A stretch of DNA of 64,000 bases from Halostagnicola larsenii XH-48 (lineage in GTDB: Archaea; Halobacteriota; Halobacteria; Halobacteriales; Natrialbaceae), in NCBI RefSeq assembly GCF_000517625.1, contig NZ_CP007058.1, positions 108,664-172,663 on the forward strand, given 5' to 3'. Below, one piece after another: positions 53,267 through 61,555 of the stretch (the first letter of the stretch is position 1; every line of letters starts with the position of its first letter). The notes beneath the pieces were generated by a model that was given only the letters and a program-made list of their open reading frames with translations, had not been told where the DNA came from and did not search any database. The position numbers and the translations under genes are program-made.

Positions 53267-55156
53267 ATGAACACACGCAATCAACTACTCGTCGCGGTAA
53301 CAGCCGTGATGCTCGTAGTCTCGAGCGGGGCGATGGTGGCAGGCGTATCACCAGCCGAGACTGCCGCAAACACGGACACAGCCGACGACGAGATCGAAGC
53401 GGACCAACCGGGTAACGACACGGCAAACGAATCGACAGCAGACGGGGCGATGACGGTGACAATCGAGCAGGCGACTGTCGTCATCGTTGCCGAAGAGGAC
53501 ATGTCGGATACGGTCGGAGAAGACGGCGTCGGGGCGGTCGAAAACATGACCGACTCCGACGACATCCACGCGACCCACACCGTCGAGGATCTCACGGTAA
53601 CCGTCGAAGAGAGCTCCGTCCACTCGCTCGATGAGGAGGACGACTCGACGACTGGCACGCAGGGTGCCGACACGAACGACGGCGCTGACACCGGTCTGGA
53701 GAGCGGCGACGTAACCGTCGAGGAGGCGACGGTGTTCGTCACCGTCGACGGACTTCAAGGGATGACCGAGACGACGGCCGATAACGATAGCGCCGACGAC
53801 GATGGATACGAAGACGACAATACATCGACCGACTACGAAGACGACAATACATCGACCGACTACGAAGACGACAATACATCGACCGACTACGAAGACGACA
53901 ATACATCGGTCGATGACAACGCATCGAGCGACGACGGTATCGCTGTCGAGGACGATGAAACCGACGAAGACGATACCGGACTCGAGAGCAACGGAGAGTC
54001 GACCGATGAGAGCTCGGTGACGATCGAGCAAGCGACAGCCTTCGTCCTCATCGGGGACTCCCCGGACCTCGCTGACGATGCCCCTTCGAGCAGCACTGAT
54101 ACCGGTGTGACCGGAAACGACGACGCTGTTGACGAGAACGAAACCGCTGACGACGATGCGCAGAACGACTGCGACGTCATCGCTCCGAGCAACGTGTCTC
54201 CGAGCAACGTTTCCGAGAACGATAGTCAGGAGAACGAATCGGTCGCCAGTGATGACGACACCGCCGAGTACGGTGACGAGAACGACACTGTAAGTGAGAA
54301 CGACAGCTACGAGACGAACGAGTCAGCTGATGTCGGCAACGAAAGCGATGACTGCGAGACGGACGACTCAACCGATGTCGCCAACGAGAGCGACGGTTAC
54401 GAGACGAACGAGTCAACCGACGAGACCGACGACGAAACGGCAGCGATGTCGCCAACTGACCAAGACGTTTCGATAACGATCGAGCAGGCCACCGTCTTCG
54501 TCGTCGATACCGACGGGACCCTCACCGACACGGACAACGCGACCGAAGACGAACAAACGACGTCCAACGGCGATTCACTCGAGAGCGACTCCGACACTGC
54601 GTCGGACGACTCGACCACGGGTGCCTCCGTCTCCGTGACGATCGAAGAGGCGACCATCTACGTCGTCGATGCGTCCGCGGACACCGCGGAAACTGAAGCG
54701 CCGGCGAGCGACGATGCGATCGACGAGGAACCGGCCGAAGAACCGACCACGGACGACACCGATGACGGAGCAGTCGCCGACCAACCCGTCGCCGAGGATT
54801 CGGGCGTCGATAACGAATCGGTCACCGGCCCGGCTACGGACGATGCTACAACCAATAACGGTCAGACTGCAGACGATCCTGCAGTTGACAACGGTCCGGC
54901 TACGGACGACGCTACAGCTAACAACGGCCAGACTGCTGACGACACTGTAGTTGACAACGGAGCGACCGACGATCAGGCCCAGGATGGCTCGGCCACTGCC
55001 ACCCAATCGGGCGATGCAACGACTGCAAACGGACCAGCAGCTGACGATACGGCTACCGGTCAGACCGGTAACGACGCCTCCGCTGACGACGGCCCGTCCG
55101 CCGAGAAGGCGGACTGCGACAAAAAACCGACCCACCAATCGGCAGTCGCGAACTGA
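53267..55156 (+). CDS. Acidic repetitive secreted protein
   Basis: The 629-residue protein has a Sec-type leader (about 1-30, MNTRNQLLVAVTAVMLVVSS, with cleavage near AGVSPA). The mature part is dominated by Asp, Glu, Thr, Ser and Asn. Six copies of a short beta-like motif of the form VTIEQATVFVV occur near residues 63-74, 109-121, 148-160, 250-262, 402-414 and 454-468, separated by acidic linkers. Four contiguous copies of the nonapeptide YEDDNTSTD lie at 181-216. Many N-x-S/T sequons are present, suggesting heavy N-glycosylation. There is no membrane anchor or PGF-CTERM. It resembles a stalk or ligand-binding surface protein, but I do not recognise the family. Confidence 0.8.
   Translation: MNTRNQLLVAVTAVMLVVSSGAMVAGVSPAETAANTDTADDEIEADQPGNDTANESTADGAMTVTIEQATVVIVAEEDMSDTVGEDGVGAVENMTDSDDIHATHTVEDLTVTVEESSVHSLDEEDDSTTGTQGADTNDGADTGLESGDVTVEEATVFVTVDGLQGMTETTADNDSADDDGYEDDNTSTDYEDDNTSTDYEDDNTSTDYEDDNTSVDDNASSDDGIAVEDDETDEDDTGLESNGESTDESSVTIEQATAFVLIGDSPDLADDAPSSSTDTGVTGNDDAVDENETADDDAQNDCDVIAPSNVSPSNVSENDSQENESVASDDDTAEYGDENDTVSENDSYETNESADVGNESDDCETDDSTDVANESDGYETNESTDETDDETAAMSPTDQDVSITIEQATVFVVDTDGTLTDTDNATEDEQTTSNGDSLESDSDTASDDSTTGASVSVTIEEATIYVVDASADTAETEAPASDDAIDEEPAEEPTTDDTDDGAVADQPVAEDSGVDNESVTGPATDDATTNNGQTADDPAVDNGPATDDATANNGQTADDTVVDNGATDDQAQDGSATATQSGDATTANGPAADDTATGQTGNDASADDGPSAEKADCDKKPTHQSAVAN
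53807..53914 (+). repeat. Four 27-bp tandem repeats in the surface-protein gene
   Basis: Units of 27 bases begin at 53807, 53834, 53861 and 53888. The first three appear identical and the fourth differs near its end. They encode the nonapeptide YEDDNTSTD (last copy YEDDNTSVD), each with an N-x-S sequon. The identical DNA suggests recent duplication or slippage. Confidence 0.9.
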
Positions 55157-55174
55157 CTGACGGCACACACCCAC

Positions 55175-55180
55175 TTTTTT
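55175..55180 (+). terminator. Oligo-T terminator after the surface-protein gene
   Basis: A TTTTTT tract lies about 20 bases after the stop of the repetitive protein gene, a usual position for an archaeal terminator. The convergent gene on the other strand ends 140 bases further. Confidence 0.45.
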
Positions 55181-55319
55181 CGACCGATCGCCGAGACGAG
55201 ACGGGTTCCAGTCAACACGCTTGCTCCGAGCCATACGACTTGTCCAGCCCAGAACGGGAGCTGGTGTGGGCGGTTGCGCTGGCGCCTGGTTCAAGCTCCG
55301 AGAATTGCTGGGGCAGTCC

Positions 55320-55823
55320 TCAACTCAAAAGCGCATAGAGGCTGCTCGCTGCGACGGTGAGGAAAATCAGGATGCTCCAGACGACCGGATCGATACTCGA
55401 GAGGATGGGGAGGTTGAAATCAGCAAGCGCGATCACGGCGAGTGCGAGAACGCACAACACCAGATGTGACGCGAGAATCGTCGTTCGATCGGTCTCTGCG
55501 CCGTCGATATATCGAAGGACGTCCTCGAAGTTCTCGCCGGGTTCGATCGTCTTCGCATCGGAGTCGTACTCGATGACGGCCTCTTCTTCGAGCTGGGGCA
55601 AATGCGTTTGCTGGAGGGATACGTAGACGCTCTTGTAGAGGTTATTCGGAACGGGGGTCGTGTCGGATTCTCGTTCCCCGATTTCGGTCGCGACATCCGA
55701 GACATCGATACGCTCGGCGTCGGCCGCGAGCAACTGGACGATAGCGCGCCGTCTATCGTTTCCGAGGATGTGAAAGACCTCGCTTTCCTCGAGCGTGTCG
55801 GGTCGACTCGTTTGTACGGACAT
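55320..55823 (-). CDS. Winged-helix membrane protein, DUF7344-like (copy 1)
   Basis: The 167-residue protein has an N-terminal winged helix (about residues 15-105, beginning VFHILGNDRRRAIVQLL, with VYVSLQQTHLPQL) and two C-terminal membrane helices (about 122-140 and 145-165). I recall this arrangement as DUF7344, a haloarchaeal membrane-bound regulator family. A second member with the same layout is at 60036-60572. It is convergent with the repetitive surface gene. Regulatory targets are unknown. Confidence 0.82.
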   Translation of the reverse strand: MSVQTSRPDTLEESEVFHILGNDRRRAIVQLLAADAERIDVSDVATEIGERESDTTPVPNNLYKSVYVSLQQTHLPQLEEEAVIEYDSDAKTIEPGENFEDVLRYIDGAETDRTTILASHLVLCVLALAVIALADFNLPILSSIDPVVWSILIFLTVAASSLYALLS

Positions 55824-56427
55824 TGATTAGACCCGGTTCAACGCACGATCACTGAGCACCACGTTCACCACCAACCATCATAGATACCGCGATGTTTGAG
55901 TACTAGCAACTTTAAGCTGCCGCATGATAGCTAATGGATACTTATCAGCGGTCCCCGGTCGTTTCACACCGCACAACAGTTGCCACCGGGGCTGAAAAAT
56001 CCGTCAACGAGGTCGCGTGAGCGGTGTTTGAACGAATCGATACCGTAATTCTTCGGTTAACGATTTCCGAAGCAAGTTTCGTTCTCGAGCGGCGACCGGA
56101 CGAACCCGACAGTTCGGTAGAGCACTCATCAATCGTGCGTGCGCCGCTTAAGCTTGGATCGAACCGCTATCTTATAGCAGACAACTGTGCAACCAACTGC
56201 GAGAAAGATACCGCCGCGTATCTGCTCCGTCGTTCTCTGTCAATCGTCCCACAGTCGTTCTCGAGGTCACCGAAAGGCGAACAGATCGACCGCGACCATT
56301 CGACGCGGGTGATCCGATCGCCGTGTCGTCGACGGCGTTGCCATCGCGAGACGGTACACTCGAGGTGAGAAAGCTTCGTAAGAGAAGGTCGATCCATCGC
56401 TGACCCGAGATACCAGTCGTCGGGAAC
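55824..56427. other. Gene-poor interval
   Basis: No gene is supported. A GTG-started 114-codon frame at 56024-56368 has a mixed composition, with an Arg/His-rich end typical of accidental frames. The stretch near 55880-55960 is AT-rich and may be promoter DNA for the DUF7344-like gene, which is read leftwards. Confidence 0.45.
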
Positions 56428-56619
56428 TCAGTCGCCGGGGAGGTGACCGCCGGATTGCATCTCTCGATAGGTCGTACAGTCCGGACAGCCGTGGACGATA
56501 TCGCCGTTATCTCCGAAGACGCGGGCGAACTGCTGTGTGACGTGCGTGCCGCAGTTTCGACAGCGGGGCCCGGCCGTCGACGATTCCATCGGTCGCCAGT
56601 TGTGTTGCTTTTGTGTCAT
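56428..56619 (-). CDS. Zinc-ribbon miniprotein, DUF7563-like
   Basis: The 63-residue protein has two Cys pairs, CRNCG and CPDC, separated by about 25 residues (C20, C23, C45 and C48), which form a zinc ribbon. The intervening sequence QQFARVFGDNGDIVHG is family-typical (DUF7563 in my recollection). It is a stand-alone small gene. Function is unknown, with protein or nucleic-acid binding as the likely options. Confidence 0.8.
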   Translation of the reverse strand: MTQKQHNWRPMESSTAGPRCRNCGTHVTQQFARVFGDNGDIVHGCPDCTTYREMQSGGHLPGD

Positions 56620-57236
56620 GGTTTGGTAACGGATCGCTCGCGAGCAGTCGATAGTTGCCTGCCGCCTGGAGTCGATCAGTGGGTCGGTGCCCGACTAGCG
56701 AGCGAATCACTCAAGTACTCACCAACGGTGAGACGGGCGATATCCACACCCGGAGTCGGATTCGCCGATACGGTCGGACATACTCCAATGAAGGCTCTCA
56801 GATGTGAATAAAGGACGTTGACTGTTCACTGAACCGGTGGGTCCGGTTCGTTGGTAAATACGGTGTTTATTCGCGCATATTTGCCGAATTCGGGCGTGAG
56901 AGCCGGTTCTAATCGTCGCGGCTTGCGGACCCGTTCAACGTGGATTCACCTGTATTGGATGGAATTCGGCCAAAAAATATCGCGTTGTTTTCGACTCGAG
57001 ACGGTTCAAAGTCCGTATTTCCGCGGAGAAACATAATATTTCGTGAAATAATGCTCTGACTTCCGCTGGTAAGGTACATCGTTATAAAATACCACTGTCG
57101 CTTACCGAAAGGATAGCGAGAATGTGATGGAGGAAACCGGATCGGCGAGACGCCGAACCGAACTGTACTGGCTCCTCTCGACGAATCGAGAGCGAATCGA
57201 ACACACACGCGACCCCGTCGAACGGGAATTCAACCA
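56620..57236. other. Gene-poor interval with short palindromes
   Basis: No gene is supported in this 617-base stretch. A small palindrome TATTTC-GT-GAAATA (57037-57050) and TCCGCGGA just before it stand out, about 190 bases upstream of the wHTH gene at 57237. AT-rich DNA near 57010-57090 may contain a promoter. Nothing else is recognised. Confidence 0.45.
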
Positions 57237-57569
57237 ATGTCAACGCAAGCGACTAACACGACCACGGATACTGGCCGCGAATCGAAAGCACAACTAGATA
57301 TTCTTGGCGACGAATGCGCACGGACGATACTCGTCGCAACGAGCGAAAACCCTCGAACCGCAAAAGAGCTGACAGCGCGCACGGACAGCTCCTCGGCAAC
57401 CGTCTACCGGCGAATCAACAACCTACTCGAGAGCGGACTGTTGGCGGAGTGCATTCGATTCGAAGAGGATGGCTCCCACACGACCGCCTACGAGGCGACG
57501 ATAGAGGCCCTGCACGTACAGATCAGTACCGACGGTATCGAGGTAACGATTGCCGGACAACGCGAGTGA
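57237..57569 (+). CDS. Winged-helix regulator, ArsR-like
   Basis: The 110-residue protein is a soluble winged helix (about 20-85, beginning LDILGDECARTILVATSE, with SSATVYRRINNLLESGL) of the haloarchaeal ArsR-like group. The C-terminal strand pair carries ALHVQISTDGIEV, a possible dimer or ligand surface. Short polar Thr-rich N-terminal extension. It is not obviously part of an operon, though it lies in a region with several other regulators. Confidence 0.85.
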   Translation: MSTQATNTTTDTGRESKAQLDILGDECARTILVATSENPRTAKELTARTDSSSATVYRRINNLLESGLLAECIRFEEDGSHTTAYEATIEALHVQISTDGIEVTIAGQRE

Positions 57570-57832
57570 GAACGGCCGCGTGCGGAGTCGGTGACTCGAC
57601 GGTGAGCAGGGAGACGCTCCGAGGAAGTTCTCGAGGTGTAACTTTGAGTCGTTTCGGTCGATCTCATCCTTCGAGCGGGCCGCTCGTCGAAATCGTCCGA
57701 ACTGACGGAACTCGTGATAGTCGTCGGAATAATTGGTTTCTCTCGCGGTAATGAGCCACGAGGAAGGCGCAAACGCCTGTATGATACGGATAACAAATAT
57801 CCACTCAACGGAACGGTCAACCCGATTGAGCA

Positions 57833-58108
57833 ATGCACGACCTGACCGGCTTCCAGCGAGACCTGTTGTACGTCATTTCCGGCGCGGATCGGCCGTCCGG
57901 ACAAACCGTCAAAGACGAGGTCGAGAAGTACTATAGCTCGGAGATCAACCACGGGCGACTGTACCCAAATCTCGACACACTGGTAAACAAAGAACTCGTC
58001 GAAAAGGGACAACTCGACCGGCGAACGAACTACTACGCGATCACTGACGCGGGAACCCAGCGCATCGAAGAGCGCCGCGAGTGGGAAGAGCAGTACGTCG
58101 ATATGTAA
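57833..58108 (+). CDS. PadR-family transcriptional regulator
   Basis: The 91-residue protein is a PadR-type winged helix: MHDLTGFQRDLLYVISGAD, INHGRLYPNLDTLVNKELVEK, DRRTNYYAITDAG. It lacks the long C-terminal helix of large PadR proteins and so resembles the small Halobacterial type. The ATG at 57833 fits the family. It precedes the DUF1616 gene by 309 bases and may act on it, but there is no direct evidence. Confidence 0.88.
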   Translation: MHDLTGFQRDLLYVISGADRPSGQTVKDEVEKYYSSEINHGRLYPNLDTLVNKELVEKGQLDRRTNYYAITDAGTQRIEERREWEEQYVDM

Positions 58109-58417
58109 GCAGTTGAAAAACGACCTGCAGGTCCCAGGGGTCTAGTTCAGCGTACGATTCCGTGCAGCGCCATCTGTGTCAATATTCCGTCTATTTCTGC
58201 CTCGAGTCTCCGAAGACGAAGCGAGTTCTATCGTACGGCAAATACGTCACATACTCGAGGGTCGATCGTCCTCATCCGCCACGACGAGGGCGGTTTCGGA
58301 GCGGCGATGGTCAGGTAGTTCGAGCATAACAAAGCCCGAGATAGACTATGAATCCAACCGTTTGAGCATGGAAATGGTATCCCCTGTGTCTCTGCCGCCC
58401 GTCGAGGTGTACCGTCG
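58109..58417. other. Interval between PadR and DUF1616 genes
   Basis: No gene supported. It contains no obvious inverted repeat. AT-rich DNA around 58330-58380 could be promoter sequence for the DUF1616 gene. Confidence 0.4.
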
Positions 58418-59620
58418 ATGAGTCTCCGAACGAAGACGTGGACTCGGTTTCAGTTGCTCCGTGACTACCCCGTAGACCTCGCAGTCGTGTCGGTCGCTGC
58501 AATTCTCGCGTACTACGTCGTCTCGATCACGCCCACCGGCAGCGAGTTTCGGATGCTCGTGGCGATGGGGCTGGTCCTGTTCCTGCCGGGGTACGCACTC
58601 GTCGCGGTGATTTTTCCCGCGACGGCGCGACGCCAATCCCAGCGGGAGTCGGACGCGACCGACCACCGGTTTCGTGGGATCAGAACGGTCGAACGGATCG
58701 GGCTGTCGCTCGTCCTCTCGCTTGCGATCGTCCCGGTCGTCATCATGGTGCTTGCCGGGACGAGCTGGGGGCTTTCGACCGAGGTGATTACGGCCGCACT
58801 CGCGGGAGTGGTCATCGTGTTTGCACAGATCGGCGTCGTTCGCCGACTTCGCGTTCCCGCCCCGGATCGGTTTTCGGTCGCACCGCTCGATTCGCTTCGC
58901 CAGCGAACCAGCGACACTGACGGAGTCACGAAAATGGCTTCGTCGGTGATACTGTGGGGTGCGATCTTATTGACAGTGAGCGGACTGTTGTTCGCGTTCG
59001 TCTCACCGACCGCGGCTGGCGGGTTTACCGAACTCGGATTGTACACGGAAAACGACGACGGAGACCTCGTCGCAGGAGAGATCCCCGGCGAGGTCGGACC
59101 TGACGAGTCGATCCCGATCACGTTCTCGATCGAGAACGGCGAAGGCGAGGACATGGAATACACGCTCGTCGTCCAGGAACAGTACTTCGAGGACGGCGAG
59201 ATCACCGACCGGACGCAGTTACGAGAGCTCACCGCGAACGTCTCGGATGGCACGACCGTTAGCGGCGAACGGGACATTACGCCGACCGCAGAAGACGGTG
59301 AGTCGGTCCGAATCAGTGTGCTCCTCTACGAGGGCGATCCACCGGCTGAGCCGACGAACGAGAACGCACAGGAGGCCACCCACTTCTGGGTCGACGTCAC
59401 CGAAGATGCTTCGGAGGACGAACCCGATGGTGAGGCGCCCGAAGAAGATGCGGACGAGGACGACGAATTAGACGACGTTGGTGATATCGAGGTCGAGGGC
59501 GGTGAAGATGGCGAAGACGGGGAAGATGGTGAAGACGGAGAGGACGGCGAGTCCACCATTGAATTCGACGAATTCTTCGGGGACACGTCGGTCGCTCCCG
59601 CGGAAACTGGTCTTCTGTAA
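58418..59620 (+). CDS. DUF1616 membrane protein
   Basis: The 400-residue protein has four hydrophobic segments (about residues 18-38, 44-64, 95-116, 124-144), then another at about 178-200, followed by an extracellular Ig-like acidic domain (about 205-330) and a low-complexity Glu/Asp/Gly C-terminus. The overall layout matches DUF1616, a haloarchaeal family often found with surface glycan genes. The C-terminal part has tandem GED triplets at about 362-378. It probably acts at the cell surface with its soluble domain outside. It is downstream of PadR and upstream of a structured element that begins right after its stop. Confidence 0.82.
   Translation: MSLRTKTWTRFQLLRDYPVDLAVVSVAAILAYYVVSITPTGSEFRMLVAMGLVLFLPGYALVAVIFPATARRQSQRESDATDHRFRGIRTVERIGLSLVLSLAIVPVVIMVLAGTSWGLSTEVITAALAGVVIVFAQIGVVRRLRVPAPDRFSVAPLDSLRQRTSDTDGVTKMASSVILWGAILLTVSGLLFAFVSPTAAGGFTELGLYTENDDGDLVAGEIPGEVGPDESIPITFSIENGEGEDMEYTLVVQEQYFEDGEITDRTQLRELTANVSDGTTVSGERDITPTAEDGESVRISVLLYEGDPPAEPTNENAQEATHFWVDVTEDASEDEPDGEAPEEDADEDDELDDVGDIEVEGGEDGEDGEDGEDGEDGESTIEFDEFFGDTSVAPAETGLL
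59501..59545 (+). repeat. Glu-Asp-Gly triplet repeat in the DUF1616 gene
   Basis: Five 9-base units with synonymous variation encode GED repeats. The units are not identical at DNA level, so the repeat is older than the 27-bp array in the surface-protein gene. Confidence 0.8.
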
Positions 59621-59624
59621 GTCG

Positions 59625-59696
59625 CCTCGGGCTCACGTGGTTCGAGGCGCGACGCCTCTCGTCAGCGAGCGAAAGCTCGGTTCGCGGAGCTCGTGG
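59625..59696. repeat. Three-way-junction palindromic element, copy B
   Basis: CC, T, CGGGCTC (59625-59634) pairs with GAGCTCG, T, GG (59687-59696), with the same T-T mismatch and one G-T pair. It encloses a 6-bp hairpin GAGGCG/CGCCTC (59644-59658) and a hairpin CGAGC-GAAA-GCTCG (59666-59679). The flanking sequence ...TCACGTGGTTCGAGGCG resembles copy A at 3377-3455. It starts five bases after the DUF1616 stop. Confidence 0.7.
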
Positions 59697-60035
59697 AGTG
59701 TCGGTTTCGCGGACCCCGTAGAGCGTTGCTCCGTTCAGTCACAAAAGCTCGAGAACGGACGACTGCTAGCGGCGAAAGCAACTCGAGAAGGGACGTTCGC
59801 CAGTTTTTCTTCGTAACCCGCGAGTCGATCAGGGCAGCCGGTGATCGATAGCGCGGACGCGGGCGGGGTGTGGGATGACCGTAGACTCACGAAAAGTAGG
59901 TATCAGACCGTGTCAGCGAAAACCGGGTGCGGATCTGCAGTGTCGGGAGCGTTCGCCGACGACAGGTTGTGACGGCCTCGAGGCACGGGGATCGTTGAAT
60001 CGTGATCGTTCGGAACGACTAGCGGCGGCTGAACG
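59697..60035. other. Gene-free interval
   Basis: After copy B of the structured element, no gene is supported to the end of the convergent DUF7344-like gene. A CAGTTTTTCTTC tract at about 59800-59811 may help terminate the DUF1616 transcript. Confidence 0.45.
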
Positions 60036-60572
60036 TCATCGGCCACTCGTCGAGAACGGCATCGAGAGCTCCGGGCGTCGTGAGAGGTGGTGTGCCATCG
60101 CAACGAACAGGATGACCAGACACAGGGCCAGCGCAACGATCGGAGCCATCGAGGCAGTGACCGGGCCGACGGATAGCCAGGTCAAGACCAACGCCGCGAC
60201 GCCGGCCGCCGTGACCAGCGCGTAGACGAGGTCCCACTGTCGTTGCTCCTCGAGGCGTCTCCCGATGTACGGTTCGAACGTCTCCTCGTTGGGCAGCAAC
60301 TCGATCGCGTGATCCTCGGAGTTCCAGTTGACGATGCCGTGGTCCTCGAGCATCGGTAGGTGGGTCTGATACAACGAGATGTACACACGCCGTCGCTGGG
60401 TCCGTGTCACCGTCTCCGGGTCGGTCTCGTTCTCCCATGCGGCCACCTGTTCGACCAGCGAGGAGAGATCACAGGACCCGTTGCGTTGTTTGAGAAACTG
60501 TACCGTCCGCCGTCGGCGGGCGTTGCTGAACACGTCGAACAGCTCGGCCTGGGTAAATTCGCCATCAGTCAT
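60036..60572 (-). CDS. Winged-helix membrane protein, DUF7344-like (copy 2)
   Basis: The 178-residue protein has a winged helix (about 10-105, LFDVFSNARRRRTVQFLKQR, with RRVYISLYQTHLPMLEDHG) and two membrane helices (about 121-140 and 145-163). The fold matches copy 1 at 55320-55823, especially the VYxSLxQTHLPxLE motif. The start at 60572 (MTDGEFTQAELF) is chosen; an earlier methionine at 60581 is possible. It precedes, on the opposite strand, the nucleotide-sugar operon and may regulate it. Confidence 0.83.
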   Translation of the reverse strand: MTDGEFTQAELFDVFSNARRRRTVQFLKQRNGSCDLSSLVEQVAAWENETDPETVTRTQRRRVYISLYQTHLPMLEDHGIVNWNSEDHAIELLPNEETFEPYIGRRLEEQRQWDLVYALVTAAGVAALVLTWLSVGPVTASMAPIVALALCLVILFVAMAHHLSRRPELSMPFSTSGR

Positions 60573-60976
60573 CGGTCTCACTGCGTTCCCGTTATCGATT
60601 CCGTCCGTTCGGGGACGGGTGCCTTCGGATACCTCACGTCATCTCCTGCCACAGTTGGATACTTTACTATCTTACGGCTACCCTATCGAAAGCTGATTGT
60701 ACCAGTTAGCGGCCGTGACTGACGGTTATTCCAATATTTCGTCGTTTCCACCCGTCGTGGCGAGAGAGACACACCGTCCGTGCGGACACATTCTATCGCA
60801 TACGCAGCCCGCTACGGCCCGTAGTTCGTGGCTACAACGTTCGCAGGCCGAGGATAACAAAGCCTCGTTACCCGATGTACACAGACGATTGCCCACGCTG
60901 GGTATCGATTACCAATGAAGCTGAGCGAGATACGGGACGACGTGATGAATCGTCGACGGCGACGAGGTGTGTCGAA
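60573..60976. other. Upstream region of the nucleotide-sugar operon
   Basis: About 400 bases between divergent genes. The open frame from 60875 to the acetyltransferase start is not supported by composition. Promoter DNA for both directions should lie here, but no clear operator palindrome is visible. Confidence 0.4.
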
Positions 60977-61555
60977 ATGACGGATGTTCGTTGTGGTCGG
61001 GATTGTACGATCGCCGAGACGGCTACCGTCGGATACGGGTCGTTCGACGGCGGGACGGAAATCGGCGACGATGCGACGATCAGAGACGGGTCGATCGTCT
61101 ACGGAAACGTCACCATCGGCGACGGGTTCACAACCGGACACGACGTGCTCGTCCGGGAAGCGTCGACGATCGGCGACAACGTGCTCGTCGGCACGAAAAC
61201 GGTCATCGACGGCCACACGACGATCGGATCCGACGTGAGTCTACAGACCGGGGTCTACGTTCCAACCGAGACGACGATCGGGTCGAACGTCTTCGTCGGA
61301 CCGGGTGTCGTGATGACCAACGACGAGTACCCCGTCCGGACGGACGCGGATCTGGACGGGCCCACGATCGAACGAGGCGCGTCGATCGGTGCGAACGCGA
61401 CGCTCTTGCCGGGCGTGACTGTCGGCGAAAACGCGTTCGTCGCAGCAGGCGCGCTGGTCACCGCCGACGTCCCGCGAAACAGTCTCGCGGTCGGTTCGCC
61501 CGCTCGAATCGAACCGCTGCCCGAACCACTCGAGGGAGCGAACCAGCTCGCATGA
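60977..61555 (+). CDS. Hexapeptide-repeat N-acetyltransferase, WbpD-like
   Basis: The 192-residue protein is a left-handed beta-helix acyltransferase built of hexapeptide repeats (for example IGDDATIRDGSIVYGNVTIG), with the hook-like insertion VMTNDEYPVRTDADLDGP in the middle. WbpD/WlbB-type N-acetyltransferases acetylate the 3-amino group of UDP-sugar uronic acids. The following aminotransferase, dehydrogenase and NDP-sugar dehydrogenase genes support this reading. The frame is open to 60875, but the ATG at 60977 (MTDVRCGRDC) is family-consistent. Its stop overlaps the next start by four bases. Confidence 0.88.
   Translation: MTDVRCGRDCTIAETATVGYGSFDGGTEIGDDATIRDGSIVYGNVTIGDGFTTGHDVLVREASTIGDNVLVGTKTVIDGHTTIGSDVSLQTGVYVPTETTIGSNVFVGPGVVMTNDEYPVRTDADLDGPTIERGASIGANATLLPGVTVGENAFVAAGALVTADVPRNSLAVGSPARIEPLPEPLEGANQLA

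Noticed and set aside
53807..53914. CRISPR-like repeats
   Set aside because: The repeats are contiguous without spacers and lie in frame within a secreted protein gene.
56024..56368. 114-codon GTG frame
   Set aside because: Composition changes from mixed to Arg/His-rich, without helix periodicity or motif, and no promoter was seen.
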